A stretch of 64,000 bases of DNA from Neoechinorhynchus agilis. Lineage: Eukaryota > Acanthocephala. The stretch is taken from contig CM121341.1 in assembly GCA_051530055.1 (NCBI GenBank), positions 17,050,001 through 17,114,000 of the forward strand, read 5' to 3'. The notes under the pieces were generated by a model. That model saw only the letters and a program-made list of their open reading frames with translations, had not been told where the DNA came from and searched no databases. Below, piece after piece: positions 51,455-61,942 of the stretch. A program made the position numbers and the translations under genes. Within the stretch, counting starts at the first letter, position 1. Each line of letters opens with the position of its first letter.

Positions 51455-53150
51455 TGTGAATATCGAAGGATACATGTTTTTCCCCCGATTTGGCGAAAAT
51501 TATTAAATTATTTAAAGTAAAAGGGTCAATATTTCCACTCGCTCGTGAGTCTTCTTAAGGATGTCTAAATATAGTATGAAAGTTTTTGAAGTGATTGGAG
51601 TACTCATTTTGAGTACACAATCCGCCTTATCGCCTTCCATTGTATCATATTGTTTAATAAAAATCGACTCAGCGATAACACGAACGTGAAGTACACAAAC
51701 ATCCCGTCAAATTATAAGACCTATAATAGCTGCACACTCAACCTATGCGACTTCGGTGTCGCGGTGTATAGCGAATATCTTGAAAGGACTTATGCCATAC
51801 AGTGATAAGGTGGTTACGTCTGGTCATGAATTTATTGAGACCCTTAGGGTCCATACTGAATTAATAGATCACCAAATGATCTCAGCCGATGTAGCCTCTC
51901 TATTCACTAAGATTCCAGTAAAAAAGGCCATTGATTTGGCTATCCCATTGCCTATGAATAATGATAAATTCTGGAATCTTTCCAGATAAGACCGGAAAAG
52001 GCTTTTGGAATTCTGTACTGGGCAAAATAATTTTCAATTTGAAGACAGTCATTTTGATCAGGTGAATGGTGTATCAATGGGTAGTCCGATTGCTCCAGTC
52101 TTGGCTGAGATCTACCTGCGTCATTAGGAGAGTATCAACGTGCCTGATTTCCCATTCATAAAATTGTGGCTTCGCTATGTGGACGACACATTTCTCCTGG
52201 TAGACAGTACAGTATCTGTAGATTTTCTGTGTAACATTCTAAACAGTAAAGACCCATCAATCCAATGGAGTGCTGACAAGGAAAAAGATCATGTCCTCCC
52301 ATTCTTAGATGTTCTGGTTGAACGGTATGAATATTTCAGAACAAAGGTTTCTCGGAAACCTCACATTCCAAATCAACCAGTACCTTGGACATCAGCACAG
52401 CCCAGTAAGTACAAAATAAGTAGAATGACGGCACTATTTAGAAGGGCGTTTAAATATTGCTCGGAGGATGAGTATTTGAAGTTGGAAATAAATTACTTAA
52501 AAATCCTTTTTAAGAAGAGAGGCTATCCCTATAAATACATCTCACGCTGCATGCAGAGCCTGAGTCAATGGAAAAGGAGGGTTGGTGAAAAGCCCGAAGA
52601 AATGCGATACATAAATATCCCATTTATTAGTGATACCCAGAATGACAGTCTGAATAGTCAGATTGTCAAAAAATATAAGGGAAAAACATTAAGGCAGTGG
52701 CATACACGACAAAAGGAAAATCCCTCAATGCTGTCATAGGTTCTGCAAGAGCTGACCCACCAACTGGTGTGGTTTATTGCATACCGTGTGGATATTGTGC
52801 CAGATCCTATATAGGACAAACTAACAGTCTCTGCCGCAGAATCTATGAACATAGGTATGCACTGAGGAGAAATGATGCGAACTCAGCGATAGTCAATCAT
52901 GTTGATGCAACGGTACACACAATCAACTTTGACAATGTTTTATTCCGTAGCGACAATCGATACGTTCGTGTTATCGCTGAGTCGATTTTTATTAAACAAT
53001 ATGATACAATGGATGGCAATAAGGCGGACTATGTACTCAAAATGAGTACTCCAATCACATGAAAAACTTTCCTACTCTTTTTAGACATCCTGAAGAAGAC
53101 TCACGAGCGAGTCGAAATATTGACCCTTTTACTTTGAATAATTTAATAAA
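51455..53150 (+). mobile_element. Penelope-like element with inverted ends and hammerheads
   Basis: The RT part reads MISADVASLFTKIPV, FQFEDSHFDQVNGVSMGSP and LRYVDDTFLLVD, followed by PFLDVLVERY; then a GIY-YIG endonuclease (GVVYCIPCGYCARSYIGQT, IYEHRYALR). The order RT then GIY-YIG defines PLEs. Ends are fixed by comparison with the empty site at 17.59 kb: target duplication TTTRAAGGAAAT at 51443-51454 and 53151-53162. The left 190 bp (about 51498-51687) are an inverted copy of the right end (52963-53148), including the hammerhead. The 5' part of the RT is missing and the reading frame is broken, so it is a dead 5'-truncated copy. Confidence 0.9.
53090..53121 (+). ncRNA. Hammerhead ribozyme motif of the PLE 3' end
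   Basis: CTGAAGA, stem II GACTC/GAGTC around ACGAGC, GAAA, then TATT. The whole core is present and sits 30 nt inside the PLE end. The mirrored copy in the left end (about 51528-51559, minus) has CTTAAGA and GGAAA changes and is likely dead. Confidence 0.75.
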
Positions 53151-53251
53151 TTTGAAGGAAATCTTGATGTCTGAAAAGTTAGCCTATACGAAGTTTTACT
53201 TTTAATCATCTTCGCTAACACACAAAAATCTATAAAACTACATTAATGCAC

Positions 53252-53626
53252 TCACTGAAAGTGGACGCAAATCGTGCCACCGTTATGTATTCCCAATCGC
53301 TCAAATGTTTCGTTCGAATAACCGTCAATCCTCATATCACCATAAAATAACAACAAACATCGAGGCTCAACTTTAAAACGTTCGGCTAATGTTTCAAGCA
53401 AATCTTTTATCAGTGGGACGCCTTTAGTCGTTAAAACAATGGACCACAGCTCTTCTCCACAAGCGACGCTTATAATTTGACGGCGAATATAAACTACTTC
53501 TTTAGAATCCTTATAGTTATCTTTTGCTTCAATCAAAGAATCGGGCTTATCCTTTAAGCAAAAGCTGATTTTGCACTCGTCAATGGTGTACTTTGAAGGA
53601 TGCCCGTTCTCTTCGAACGAATCCAT
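53252..53626 (-). CDS. Ubiquitin/SUMO-like domain protein, copy 2
   Basis: A 124-codon frame from ATG 53626. The C-terminal 85 residues form a ubiquitin-like fold: a strand-rich start (VVYIRRQIISVACGEELWS), then DLLETLAERFKVEPRCLLL (helix and strand), FYGDMRIDGYSNETFERLGI and GGTICVHF. The pattern is closest to SUMO-like domains of the Rad60/NFATC2IP type. It ends without a Gly-Gly, so it is not a conjugated modifier by itself. This copy keeps its start codon, unlike the one at 17690-18065. It lies in a duplicated segment and may have been carried here by it. Confidence 0.6.
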   Translation of the reverse strand: MDSFEENGHPSKYTIDECKISFCLKDKPDSLIEAKDNYKDSKEVVYIRRQIISVACGEELWSIVLTTKGVPLIKDLLETLAERFKVEPRCLLLFYGDMRIDGYSNETFERLGIHNGGTICVHFQ

Positions 53627-53729
53627 CGAATTTACTTTTAATCTAATGATATAACGATTTCAGTTCGAAGTTGCTATGGTGATTTCAGATATGGAAATAC
53701 CTTCATTCTCAAACGTAAGCGTGTTGTGC

Positions 53730-54470
53730 CCGGGATTATGTTCACCTACCCGAAGGATTTTCAATCGATGATACTTCATATTCGACATTTGCACGAAGGT
53801 CAACTGGTTCATTAACGCACATGCACACGTCTGGACTTAATGACTTACCAGTGATTTTGAATTTGGCGAATGTGTTTTTGAGTATGTGCTTTCACTTTTC
53901 AAAATTGTTCCTTTTTCGCTACGGGTCGAGGATCATTTTCAAAGAAGGGGAACTAGGTAGAATGCGATTGGACGAATTCCACCTTCCTTTTTCGCGAGGT
54001 CACATAGCCCGAAAAATAGCTCCATTGCTTTCGGAATCAACTCTCCCTCTGCAAATTGATCGACCAAGCGTGCCAATACACCTTGAAGGGACTGAGCAAC
54101 GTCACCTAATGAAAAGGAAGTCATGTCCTTTAGGTGTTGGGGATGGAACTCGTCAAGTCCACGAGCTGATCCGTTGGCAAATGAGGAGATTGTCATCTTC
54201 GCTTCTTATATGGGTGGTAAAAAATAAGGGCTCGTATCGAAGAACGTGGATTCTTCGAAATACTGTCAACCGTTGTCACTGGGATGTTTGGAACGAAATG
54301 CGAATAAAGTGCAGCTTGAGACCGCAGAGAGGATAATCCGGCGAAATTACAATATGAGAGCTACACGAGCGAACTACGGCATTAATCCATTTTTGCGATG
54401 GATCTCCAAAATCGCCGGAGCAAAAGTCAACATCTTAACTTAAAATATTCTTTAAGAGCAGCTTGTTATG
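53730..54470 (-). mobile_element. RLE-type LINE internal fragment
   Basis: Minus strand: NGSARGLDEFHPQHLKDM and LAKKEGGIRPIAF match the region before the RT core in the copies at 2.1 and 60.1 kb. Rightward, 54246-54440 (plus) reads LGCLERNANKVQLETAERI, another LINE-like piece in the opposite direction. Both are short and dead. Confidence 0.6.
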
Positions 54471-54472
54471 CA

Positions 54473-55550
54473 CTAGGTGTATCGCTGTAAGTGCTCGTAC
54501 AGGTCGTTATCGGCTTCCCTCTTGGCTTTGGCGCATTCTCTAGAGGCCTTCCTTTTTGCTTGTTTGTAAGCGTGTGCATTGGAGGCCGAAGCGTCAAAAT
54601 CCAACCTTTTCCTGGCTGACATTTTTAGACTGATTGCGTCCTTGATGGCTGGATTCCACCACCATACCTCTTTGTTTTGGGGTGGAGGTTTCCCCGATGG
54701 CATTCCTAGGATGTTCTTTGCTTCACTACGAATCGCTTCGGCTGTCTCGTTAGACCAGCGTTCCAGTTCAGCCACATTCTCGCTCAATTTCTGGGTAAGC
54801 ACCATTTTCATTTTTTCCCTGAGTATAGGATCCTTTAGCCTCCAGCACTTGATTTTAGGCGCATTGCTCGTTGTCGGCTGTCTTTACATTCTGAACTTCA
54901 CCCCATCTCGCTATCGGATACAAAATGAAATCGATTTGGCTTGATTTTTCACCGCTTGAGTATGTATAAAGGTGCCGTGGGTCTTTTTTGAAGTATATAT
55001 TGGAAATACGCAACTCCAACGCTGCTGCGTAATCCAATAGTCTTACACCCTCGGTGTTCCTTGATCCTACACTGTGTCCTCCATGAATTCGCTCGTATCT
55101 ATCTCACGGCCCAGCGTGCCCGTTGAAATCACCGGTTATCACGCATCGACCCTTTCTAGGCCTTGTAACTTCCGATAAATCCAGCCAAAATTCCTCCTTC
55201 TCACCTTCACGACAACCGACTAGTGGGGCGTACGCAGAAACTATCGTTCTGGCTGCGCCGTTAACGCTTACCTTCAGCGCCATTACCCGATCGCTTGTTC
55301 GTGTCACCTCTACGACGTTGTTCAATTGATCCTTTGATACTATGACTCCCACTCCCTTCCTACCACTTGCTCCTCCATTATAGAACAGTTTAAACCCGTC
55401 GCCTAATTCTCTAGCTTCCCTCCCTTCCATCTGATCTCCTGGACCCCAAGAATTTCGATTCTTCTCCTCCTTATCAAATCGGCAAATTCCCTGCTTTTCC
55501 CGGTCATTGAATCGCATATAAGGAAGGTTTTGTTCGTACCTCCTTAGCAT
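54473..55550 (-). mobile_element. RTE-like LINE 5' part (APE-type endonuclease)
   Basis: Reading leftward from 55550: KGVGVIVSKDQLNNVVE, NGAARTIVSAYAPLVG and CVITGDFNGHAG, then YERIHGGHSVGSRNTEG, LYTYSSGEKSSQIDFIL, then EVWWWNPAIKDAISLK and ALY-like NDLYEHL. This is the APE endonuclease and the linker before the RT. There are frame breaks near 55100 and 54850. The RT itself is absent on this strand; an RT follows on the opposite strand at 55.6 kb. Confidence 0.8.
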
Positions 55551-55579
55551 GGAGAGCGATAAACACTCTCACAGGAAGA

Positions 55580-57290
55580 TCCCAAAGACAGCCAACTTTG
55601 ATTGAAGGTCCCTCCCCGGAAATCAGAAAAAAGAGAATCGCAAATTATTTTGCGGAAATTCTCAATTCGCTGTTATCGTCTTTGGAAGTGAGTCCTGCAC
55701 TTCCAAAAGGCACAATCGTCCCAAGCACTGAGGCATACTTCACTGGACCGATTTCCGTGAAGGAAGCGATCGCTGCGGCGAAAATGATGCGTGCGGGATG
55801 TGCATCAGGCCCAGATGGGATAATGGCAGAGGTACTGAGGTTTGAATCTATTGCCAGAAAAATCATACCGATAATGAATGGCATAATGAATGGTGGCTCA
55901 GTACCTCAAATCTGGCAAACTGCGCATTTAACAAAAAGGCGGAGGACTACAGAGGTATATCCTTGATGTCCAACACGGCAAAACTTTTCAGCAGCATTTT
56001 GAGACGCCGAATTCAGCCAATCCTCGAACCGTTTCTAAGAATTGAACAGAACGGCTTCAGGAAAGGTCGAGGCACCACAGAGCACATATTGGCTTTGAGG
56101 AGGATCCTCGAGGAGGCACGAATTCATCAAACGGATGTGACGCTGGTATTTGTTGATTTCCGTCGAGCTTTCGATTCGGTAAATCGAACGATGATTGGCG
56201 GTATCTTAAAGGAGTATGGAGTGCCGCCGGTCATTGCCACATCCGTTATGGCATTATATAATAACACAACGTCCGCCGTCAAGACAGCTGACAGTTTGAC
56301 AGAATACTTTTCCACCAATTCAGGTGTTTTGCAGGGCGACACATTGGCTCCTTTTCTCTTCATCTTGGTGCTTGGTTGGGTAATGAGATGGGCACTACCG
56401 AATGATGAAGATGGATTTCTTCTGTTGAGGAAAAGAGGTCGCAGGTATCCTGAGATACGCGCCTCCTACATGGCATATGCCGACGACATCGTATTGATGT
56501 CCTCAACAGTTGAAAGAGCTCAACGCATGCTAAATAGACTGTGCGAGAGGGTGAGTATGATTGGTCTGACCATCAACTTGAAAAAGACGGAATTCTTGAC
56601 GATTCCGCATGTCGCGCATAGTCTCTGGCGAAAGGCCGAATGGTGTTGAGCAGTTAAAACAGATAGAGCGGTATGCCTATCTGGGAGCTGTCGTTCCTGA
56701 GGTGAGTGCGGATGTCAGCCAACGGGAAGCTATAGCTTGGAGAGCAATGGGGCAACTTAAACCACTGTTTGACAGTTAGTCTTTGCCAGATGAACTCCGT
56801 TCGCAGCTGTTCAAGGCTCTAATTTAGAGCATTCTCTAATGCAATGCAGAGACCTGGACACTGTCACCAACGGCGACGAGGCAGTTGGATCAAAATCATA
56901 CATCTCTCTTACGTGCGGCGTTCAAGGTCAGATGGTCAGATAAAGTGACCAACAAAGCACTGTATAAGAGAGCCGGAATCCAACCGCCCAGTGAATATTT
57001 GCGCCGCAGACGACTGCAGTTCACGGGCAATATAATTCGGTCCGAGGCATCTTGCCCACAGGTCGTGCAACAGTTCCTTTTCTGGAAGCCAACGACATTG
57101 TATCGTAAAGGCAAAGGGAACTGTCGTACATACGATGACCTGATTTTAAGGGACGCAAATTGCCCGCATAACAGGACTGCTGTCGTGTATTTTAGATTCC
57201 TTGCGGAGCCTAATTCTATTTGACGGGCTTATACTTACGGTGCAACGTAGGAAAGTACCGTTGCATACAAATACAATACAAATACAAAAC
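55580..57290 (+). mobile_element. LINE RT and C-terminal part
   Basis: Plus-strand frames: AGCASGPDGIMAEVL, YRGISLMSNTAKLFS (split over a shift near 55950), QNGFRKGRGTTEHIL, FVDFRRAFDSVNR, GVLQGDTLAPFLFIL, YADDIVLMSS and INLKKTEF, then a C-terminal piece LRRRRLQFTGNIIRS at 56.9-57.2 kb. It ends at an (ATACAA)n tail near 57270-57290, as RTE-like elements do. The clade may be RTE or a relative. The 5' endonuclease lies in inverted direction next to it. Confidence 0.8.
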
Positions 57291-57539
57291 CTACGTTAAG
57301 GGTGCTACTACGATGTACCGATGTTCCACAAGGATCGCCGCTTTTTCAGCGTCTTATTTCTTCTTTTTGCGAATACCATTCATGGAGTGACGAAAATGTA
57401 ACTTTTTCTTAAACAATGTATATTTTATTTTGCTTCTGATTAGAACGAAGAAGATATTCTATTATAGTTAATAGTTTATAAATATTCACGCCACCCTTGT
57501 CGTTTTTATAGTGGCCGAAAGAACCGATGTAAAGTTTCC

Positions 57540-58385
57540 TCGCCAACAATTCATTCACTGCCTCTTCTATCAGCGGCGCACCTCAAGGTGCTGTTCTGTC
57601 ACCACTTCTCTTTAATATTTTTCTAAACAACCTCAAACCTCTTTCCTCTCACTCTAAAATCTTCTTATACGCCGACGATATCATCCTCATCACCCATTCA
57701 CCACCCCACCTCTCCCTTTCCTTAATCTCTAAAGAAATCACACACATAAAAGATTTCTGCATTAATCACAAACTCCATCTCAATTTCTCTAAATGCTTCG
57801 AAATGTTCACCTCTCTCCCGCAACTCCACATCATCCCCCTGAGCTTCTAAATGATATCCTACGAGAAACCTCCCTAAGAATACTGGGTCTCCAATTTCAA
57901 TCAAATTTGAAATGTTGCTCGCACATCACTCTCTCCCTCAAGCTAAACACCTTCAAAATTTATCTCCTCAAACGCCTCCGTCATTTAGGAATCCCTTCAC
58001 CCGGTCTCTACAAATTTTGCTTCTGCTTTTCACCCTCCTATACCTCGCACCTCACTATATCTACGCTCCTTTTTCCGTGCTGCCCAATCTTCTCAGATAT
58101 CATAAACTGAAATGATTCTGAGTAAAGCCCAACCTTGTAAGCGCTCCTGCAAACAATAAACAACCGAATATTCTCAAACGAACGGACACATTCTCACCCG
58201 AACGAACCGTCCCCGACTGAATAATTCCCATCCGAATAGGCATCACTGGACTGGATATTCCCATATTAACGGATACGCTTTTCTTTTCTGAACAATTATG
58301 AACTTGAATACTTATGAGGACCCAAAGGTACATGAGTCCTAATATTCCTTCTCTGTATTCTGAACAATAAACGTGTTATTATTAT
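57540..58385 (+). mobile_element. Jockey/CR1-like LINE 3' fragment
   Basis: Reads APQGAVLSPLLFNIFLNNL and IFLYADDIILITHS, then CINHKLHLNFSKCFEMF, in broken frames; then the C-terminal part shared with the 40-41 kb copy (PRTSLYLRSFF). The 3' UTR contains GAGGACCCAAAGGTACATG and ends in AATAAACGTGTTATTATTAT at about 58385. Confidence 0.8.
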
Positions 58386-58613
58386 ATCATTGTAAGATTG
58401 TGGACCCCATCAGCACAAACCTGTGTTTGCTCATCGATGATTTGCGCGGCAAATCTCTCGCAGTCGAACTGATCCAGGCCCACATCACTAGATACCGGAA
58501 TAACTTCCCGTCATTATGTTCGTCTTCAATATCCATTGCGCCGACGTACGTGGTCGTTTAGAGGAAACATTTGCCCTGGTTTACATTCGCGCGAATAAAA
58601 AACCTTAACAATT

Positions 58614-58645
58614 CTGAAGAAGGCCAGCGAGCAGGCCGAAAATTC
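58614..58645 (+). ncRNA. Hammerhead ribozyme motif
   Basis: CTGAAGA, stem II GGCC/GGCC around AGCGAGCA, GAAA, then ATTC, so the four bases from the last A of GAAA form a self-complementary AAUU. All core bases are present. Flanks CCTTAACAATT and AAGTTAAT can pair as stem I with an internal loop, which fits an active fold. Confidence 0.7.
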
Positions 58646-58934
58646 AAGTTAATAAATAAATTACAATTTTTCTTCGCCAAGTCCTACAATAAATGTGGAA
58701 CTTATATTCAATTTAGAAAAATGTCAAAGAGGAGAGGGGAAAGCACGGCGCCTTGGTGACCCCTTTAAATATGGGCAGAGAAGAGGAACAAGAAGTTCCA
58801 CATTGGATATATTGTTTGCGGTTGGGGAGGAAAGAGGAAATCCAAGCGAGTTGCCAGGTTGGGAGGCCAAAGGAAGCACATGATTGGAGGAGAAGGAGTG
58901 ATCTACCGACTCGAACGCCCTGAAAATATCCAGT

Positions 58935-59270
58935 TGCACGAGACGGACGGTTGATGCTGGACTGGAATCTAAGCCGACCGTTGATGCCAGCAGTCTCTGA
59001 AATATGTCTATCCCGCTTATGATATTTTTGTTTATTCGCCGTTGATGCCGCACACTTCCATCAGTCTGGGCCGCTTCTCCTCAAACGGAAGATTTTGAGA
59101 TCGGGGATGATTTTTCGGTTTAGTAACCGTTGATGCCAAAACTCTGCGAAATGAGTCTGTGTCGCTTCTCCTTAAACGGCAGGTTGGGAGTTCTGGCATG
59201 ATATTTCAGTTAAATCACCGTTGATGCCAGCACTCTATGAAATAAGTCTGTGCTGCTTTTTGCCTCCACC
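58935..59270 (+). repeat. Tandem repeats of about 90 bp before a LINE copy
   Basis: CCGTTGATGCC recurs at about 58978, 59039, 59127 and 59218, each followed by similar blocks (CTCTGYGAAATRAGTCTGTG, GCTTCTCCTTAAACGG). They lie directly upstream of the LINE coding start and may be its 5' UTR repeats. Confidence 0.7.
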
Positions 59271-60570
59271 ACCGACGACACCGATGCCGTTCCCTCGCTT
59301 CGTTCGGGGACGGCACGTTCCTCGTTTCGCTCGGAACCTGTATGCTATACAACAATATGAAGACGGAAACTTGCCCGCCCAAAATGAGCCAAGTGAAAAG
59401 ACCGAGGAAACGCCCAACACAAACACCTTGAACACGCCACTTATCGATCACGCTGAACCTGAGAAGACCAACGCTGCCGGGTTTTCACACGTCTCTACTG
59501 GAGTGTGTTCGGTTTGCGGTAAGTCTTTTAAATTAACCCATTTGGGGGTTTGTTTGCCCATGGTCTTCGGGATCTCCGCTGTAGCGGGTCTGGTTCACCA
59601 CAATCAACCGATCTGTTTATACCTCGGACCTCTCAGATCACCACTGACTATATTTCAAAACCTGATATCGTGCGCTTTCTGCCCAGAAACGTCCTGAAAC
59701 GGATCCCAAAGGGCGCACGATATCAGGCCGCCAAAGCATTTACGGGATTGCTCAACGATTGCCTCTAAAAGAACTGTAGGCCATCATGGACCCTATGCAC
59801 CAGTAATGATCCTGAGGTGTCTTTGACATCAGCAATCAAAGAAAGGGTGGCCTCATTCGAACAAATATTTAACAATTTCGAAATGAAATTTCGCGAAGTT
59901 CGTTAGGGACGCACGAAGGAAGGTTTCGCTGCCGTTTTTCATAGCGATCCCTCACTGAACGTGACAGTTTTGAGAATCCATCTCCTCCCATACAAGACAG
60001 GACGCCCACTCAAATTTCAGAGTTACAAAAGGCCATCTCATCTTTTGCAAATGGTTCGGGTCACGGGTTTGACGGGCTAAGGTCTCAGCACCTAAAGGAC
60101 ATGATGTCCTTTACAACTGGTGAAGCAGCTCTCTCTAGGAAGTGCGCTTTCTCGAATAGTCGACCGCCTGACTGGAGAGGACCTGAACCCCGTTGCGAAG
60201 GACCTATTTTTCGGAGCCTCATTGTGTGCGCTCACAAAAAAAGAAGGTGGGATCCGTCCCATCGCCGTATCTTCTACGATACGCCGACTCGCAGGAAAAA
60301 TTCTCTGTAAACGTATCACAGAGAAAACCGGGCAGCAACTTCGCCCAGTCCAACTGGGCTGCTGCACATCTTGCGGGCGGAAGCTATTGTCCACGCGTTC
60401 CGAAACTTTACTACGAGGAGTTCAGAGCCGTGCGTGATTCTTAAGTGTGGTTTTCAGAATAGCGACAGCCGAGGATGGAGAGAAACTCTAATTCTGCGGA
60501 CGGTGGTGATTGCATGTTTTGCACTTTACTATGTTTTACAAATAAAAGTTAAAAAAAAATACTTTATTTA
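59271..60570 (+). mobile_element. RLE-type LINE copy, 3'-deleted
   Basis: Same family as 370-3260. It has CSVCGKSFKLTHLG (zinc finger), a linker FLPRNVLKRIPKGARYQ, and the first part of the RT (KKEGGIRPIAVSSTIRRLAG). It stops being alignable near 60450, just after CVILKCGFQN, in the RT. The rest is replaced by a short unrelated end with AATAAA at 60540. Several frame breaks are present. Confidence 0.75.
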
Positions 60571-60857
60571 AAAGGCTTACAGTAATGAATAAACGACAAA
60601 AACAACGACATGTTTTTTTAAACTCCATTAAAAGATAAAAATCATATTATTTGTCTATAAGATATCGAAAAGGTTATTTAAATTCCTATTTTCATATTCA
60701 TCTTCTATAGCTTTCAACCATCTTTATGGGAGTCAACAGAAAATTAAAACGATATTTACACTAAATCGCTTTTAATGAACAGAAAATATAAAAATGAATA
60801 AGTTTACCAAATTTAAATCATTTTTCCTCTGGCGTTAAAAACAAACTAAAGAAACAA

Positions 60858-61721
60858 TCATCTTTTTCCACTTGCTTTTCTTCGTTTGTTCACTTTACGG
60901 CTTATCATGGATTCAACTTTTGCCTCCGTAACTCGTTTCGTCGGTACTTTTTCACTAAGTTCATCCAATATTCTAATATTCGTAATTTTTTCGTCTTTTC
61001 CGCATGATGATTCATTAGCTGTGTTCCTTTTTGATCTAAAACCTCTACTCCGCTTTTCTTCAAACCTCAACTTCTCTGAAAATTTTCCCATTGATGCATC
61101 AGACTTTACAGCAGCCGCCAATGCCTTTCTTTGTTTTCTCTTCTCTTCAGGCATGAGTTTTGGTCCTTCGATAATACGATCAGCCATGTTCTTCAATTGT
61201 TTATACTTATATTTGGCAGATAGTTCCTTCTTTTTAGCTTTCTTTTCGGCAAAAAGGTCTCTATCGCCCGTCATTTGCTCGTTATCTTTAACCTCAATCA
61301 ACCAATCATCTAATGGATCGGTTTGATTCTTGCCTCCATATCCATATCGTCGTTTCCACTCATCCGTCATTGAATCATAGACTAGCTTGTCCCTCTTTCG
61401 TTTCACAATACCGCGCTCGGATGCGAATTGTTGCCATTTAGTAGTCTTCGTCTCGGGAAGACGTTTTTCACGTGGAAGCTTTGTCTTTACTGTCGGTAAA
61501 TGATAAGTGCCGTTTATCGTTTTTAAATTTGTAATCAAGTGCAAAATGGCAGAATCTGCACACGATCTAAGTCAAAGAGCTTTAAATTTTGCGAATTGGA
61601 AACGAAACTCTTTAAAATTCTCTGATCCAAAATATTCTTCATCTTTTACTTTTGTAAGGTCCAAATCGTCCTTTACATTAACAGCCAACAAACCTTCATC
61701 CAATACGTTCGAATCATACAT
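60858..61721 (-). CDS. RRS1: Ribosome biogenesis regulator RRS1
   Basis: RRS1 works with Rpf2 to bring the 5S RNP (5S rRNA, uL18, uL5) into pre-60S particles in the nucleolus. The main exon (60858 to about 61566) reads HLITNL, TKLPREKRLPETKTTKW, QFASERGIVKRKRDKL, RRYGYGG and DDWLIEVKDN, the RRS1 core, and ends in basic runs (SRKVNKRRKASGKR). A first exon is likely at about 61721-61600 with DEGLLAVNVKDDLD, matching the family's GNLLA region. The exact exon join is unresolved, and a start further upstream is possible. The first frame in the main exon lacks an ATG of its own. Confidence 0.82.
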
Positions 61722-61942
61722 CTATGGATGACATGTAGGGCCGTAGAAAAGCGGCAAAAATTAACAAAGAACATTGAACAACCGATCATTCCATAAAAAA
61801 AGACAATGTCTTGGATTATTATATTCGACTGGGGAAAAGAGCCTTTCTTCGGATTTAAATCTTTACTAATTTATTCTCGATATTTCACCTCGCGGACAAT
61901 TCGAACATTTCTCCAAGATTCTTCAGCCAATATTCGCAAAGC

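Larger units (their letters stand above)
50620..53728. repeat. Duplicated segment, copy 2 (holds a PLE)
   Basis: 50620-51454 and 53151-53728 match 16770-18165 almost base for base. The two parts are separated by the PLE at 51455-53150. The match ends near 53728 (AAACGTAAGCGT), where a further piece of the foldback end (CCGGGATTATGTTCACC) follows. Confidence 0.95.

Noticed and set aside
60092-60394. Minus-strand frame opposite a LINE copy
   Set aside because: The plus strand carries the RT motifs of the LINE; the minus frame is a shadow.
61507-61731. A 74-codon plus-strand frame (MAESAHDLSQRAL...)
   Set aside because: It is antisense to the likely first exon of RRS1, which has the family's GLLAV-like motif on the minus strand.
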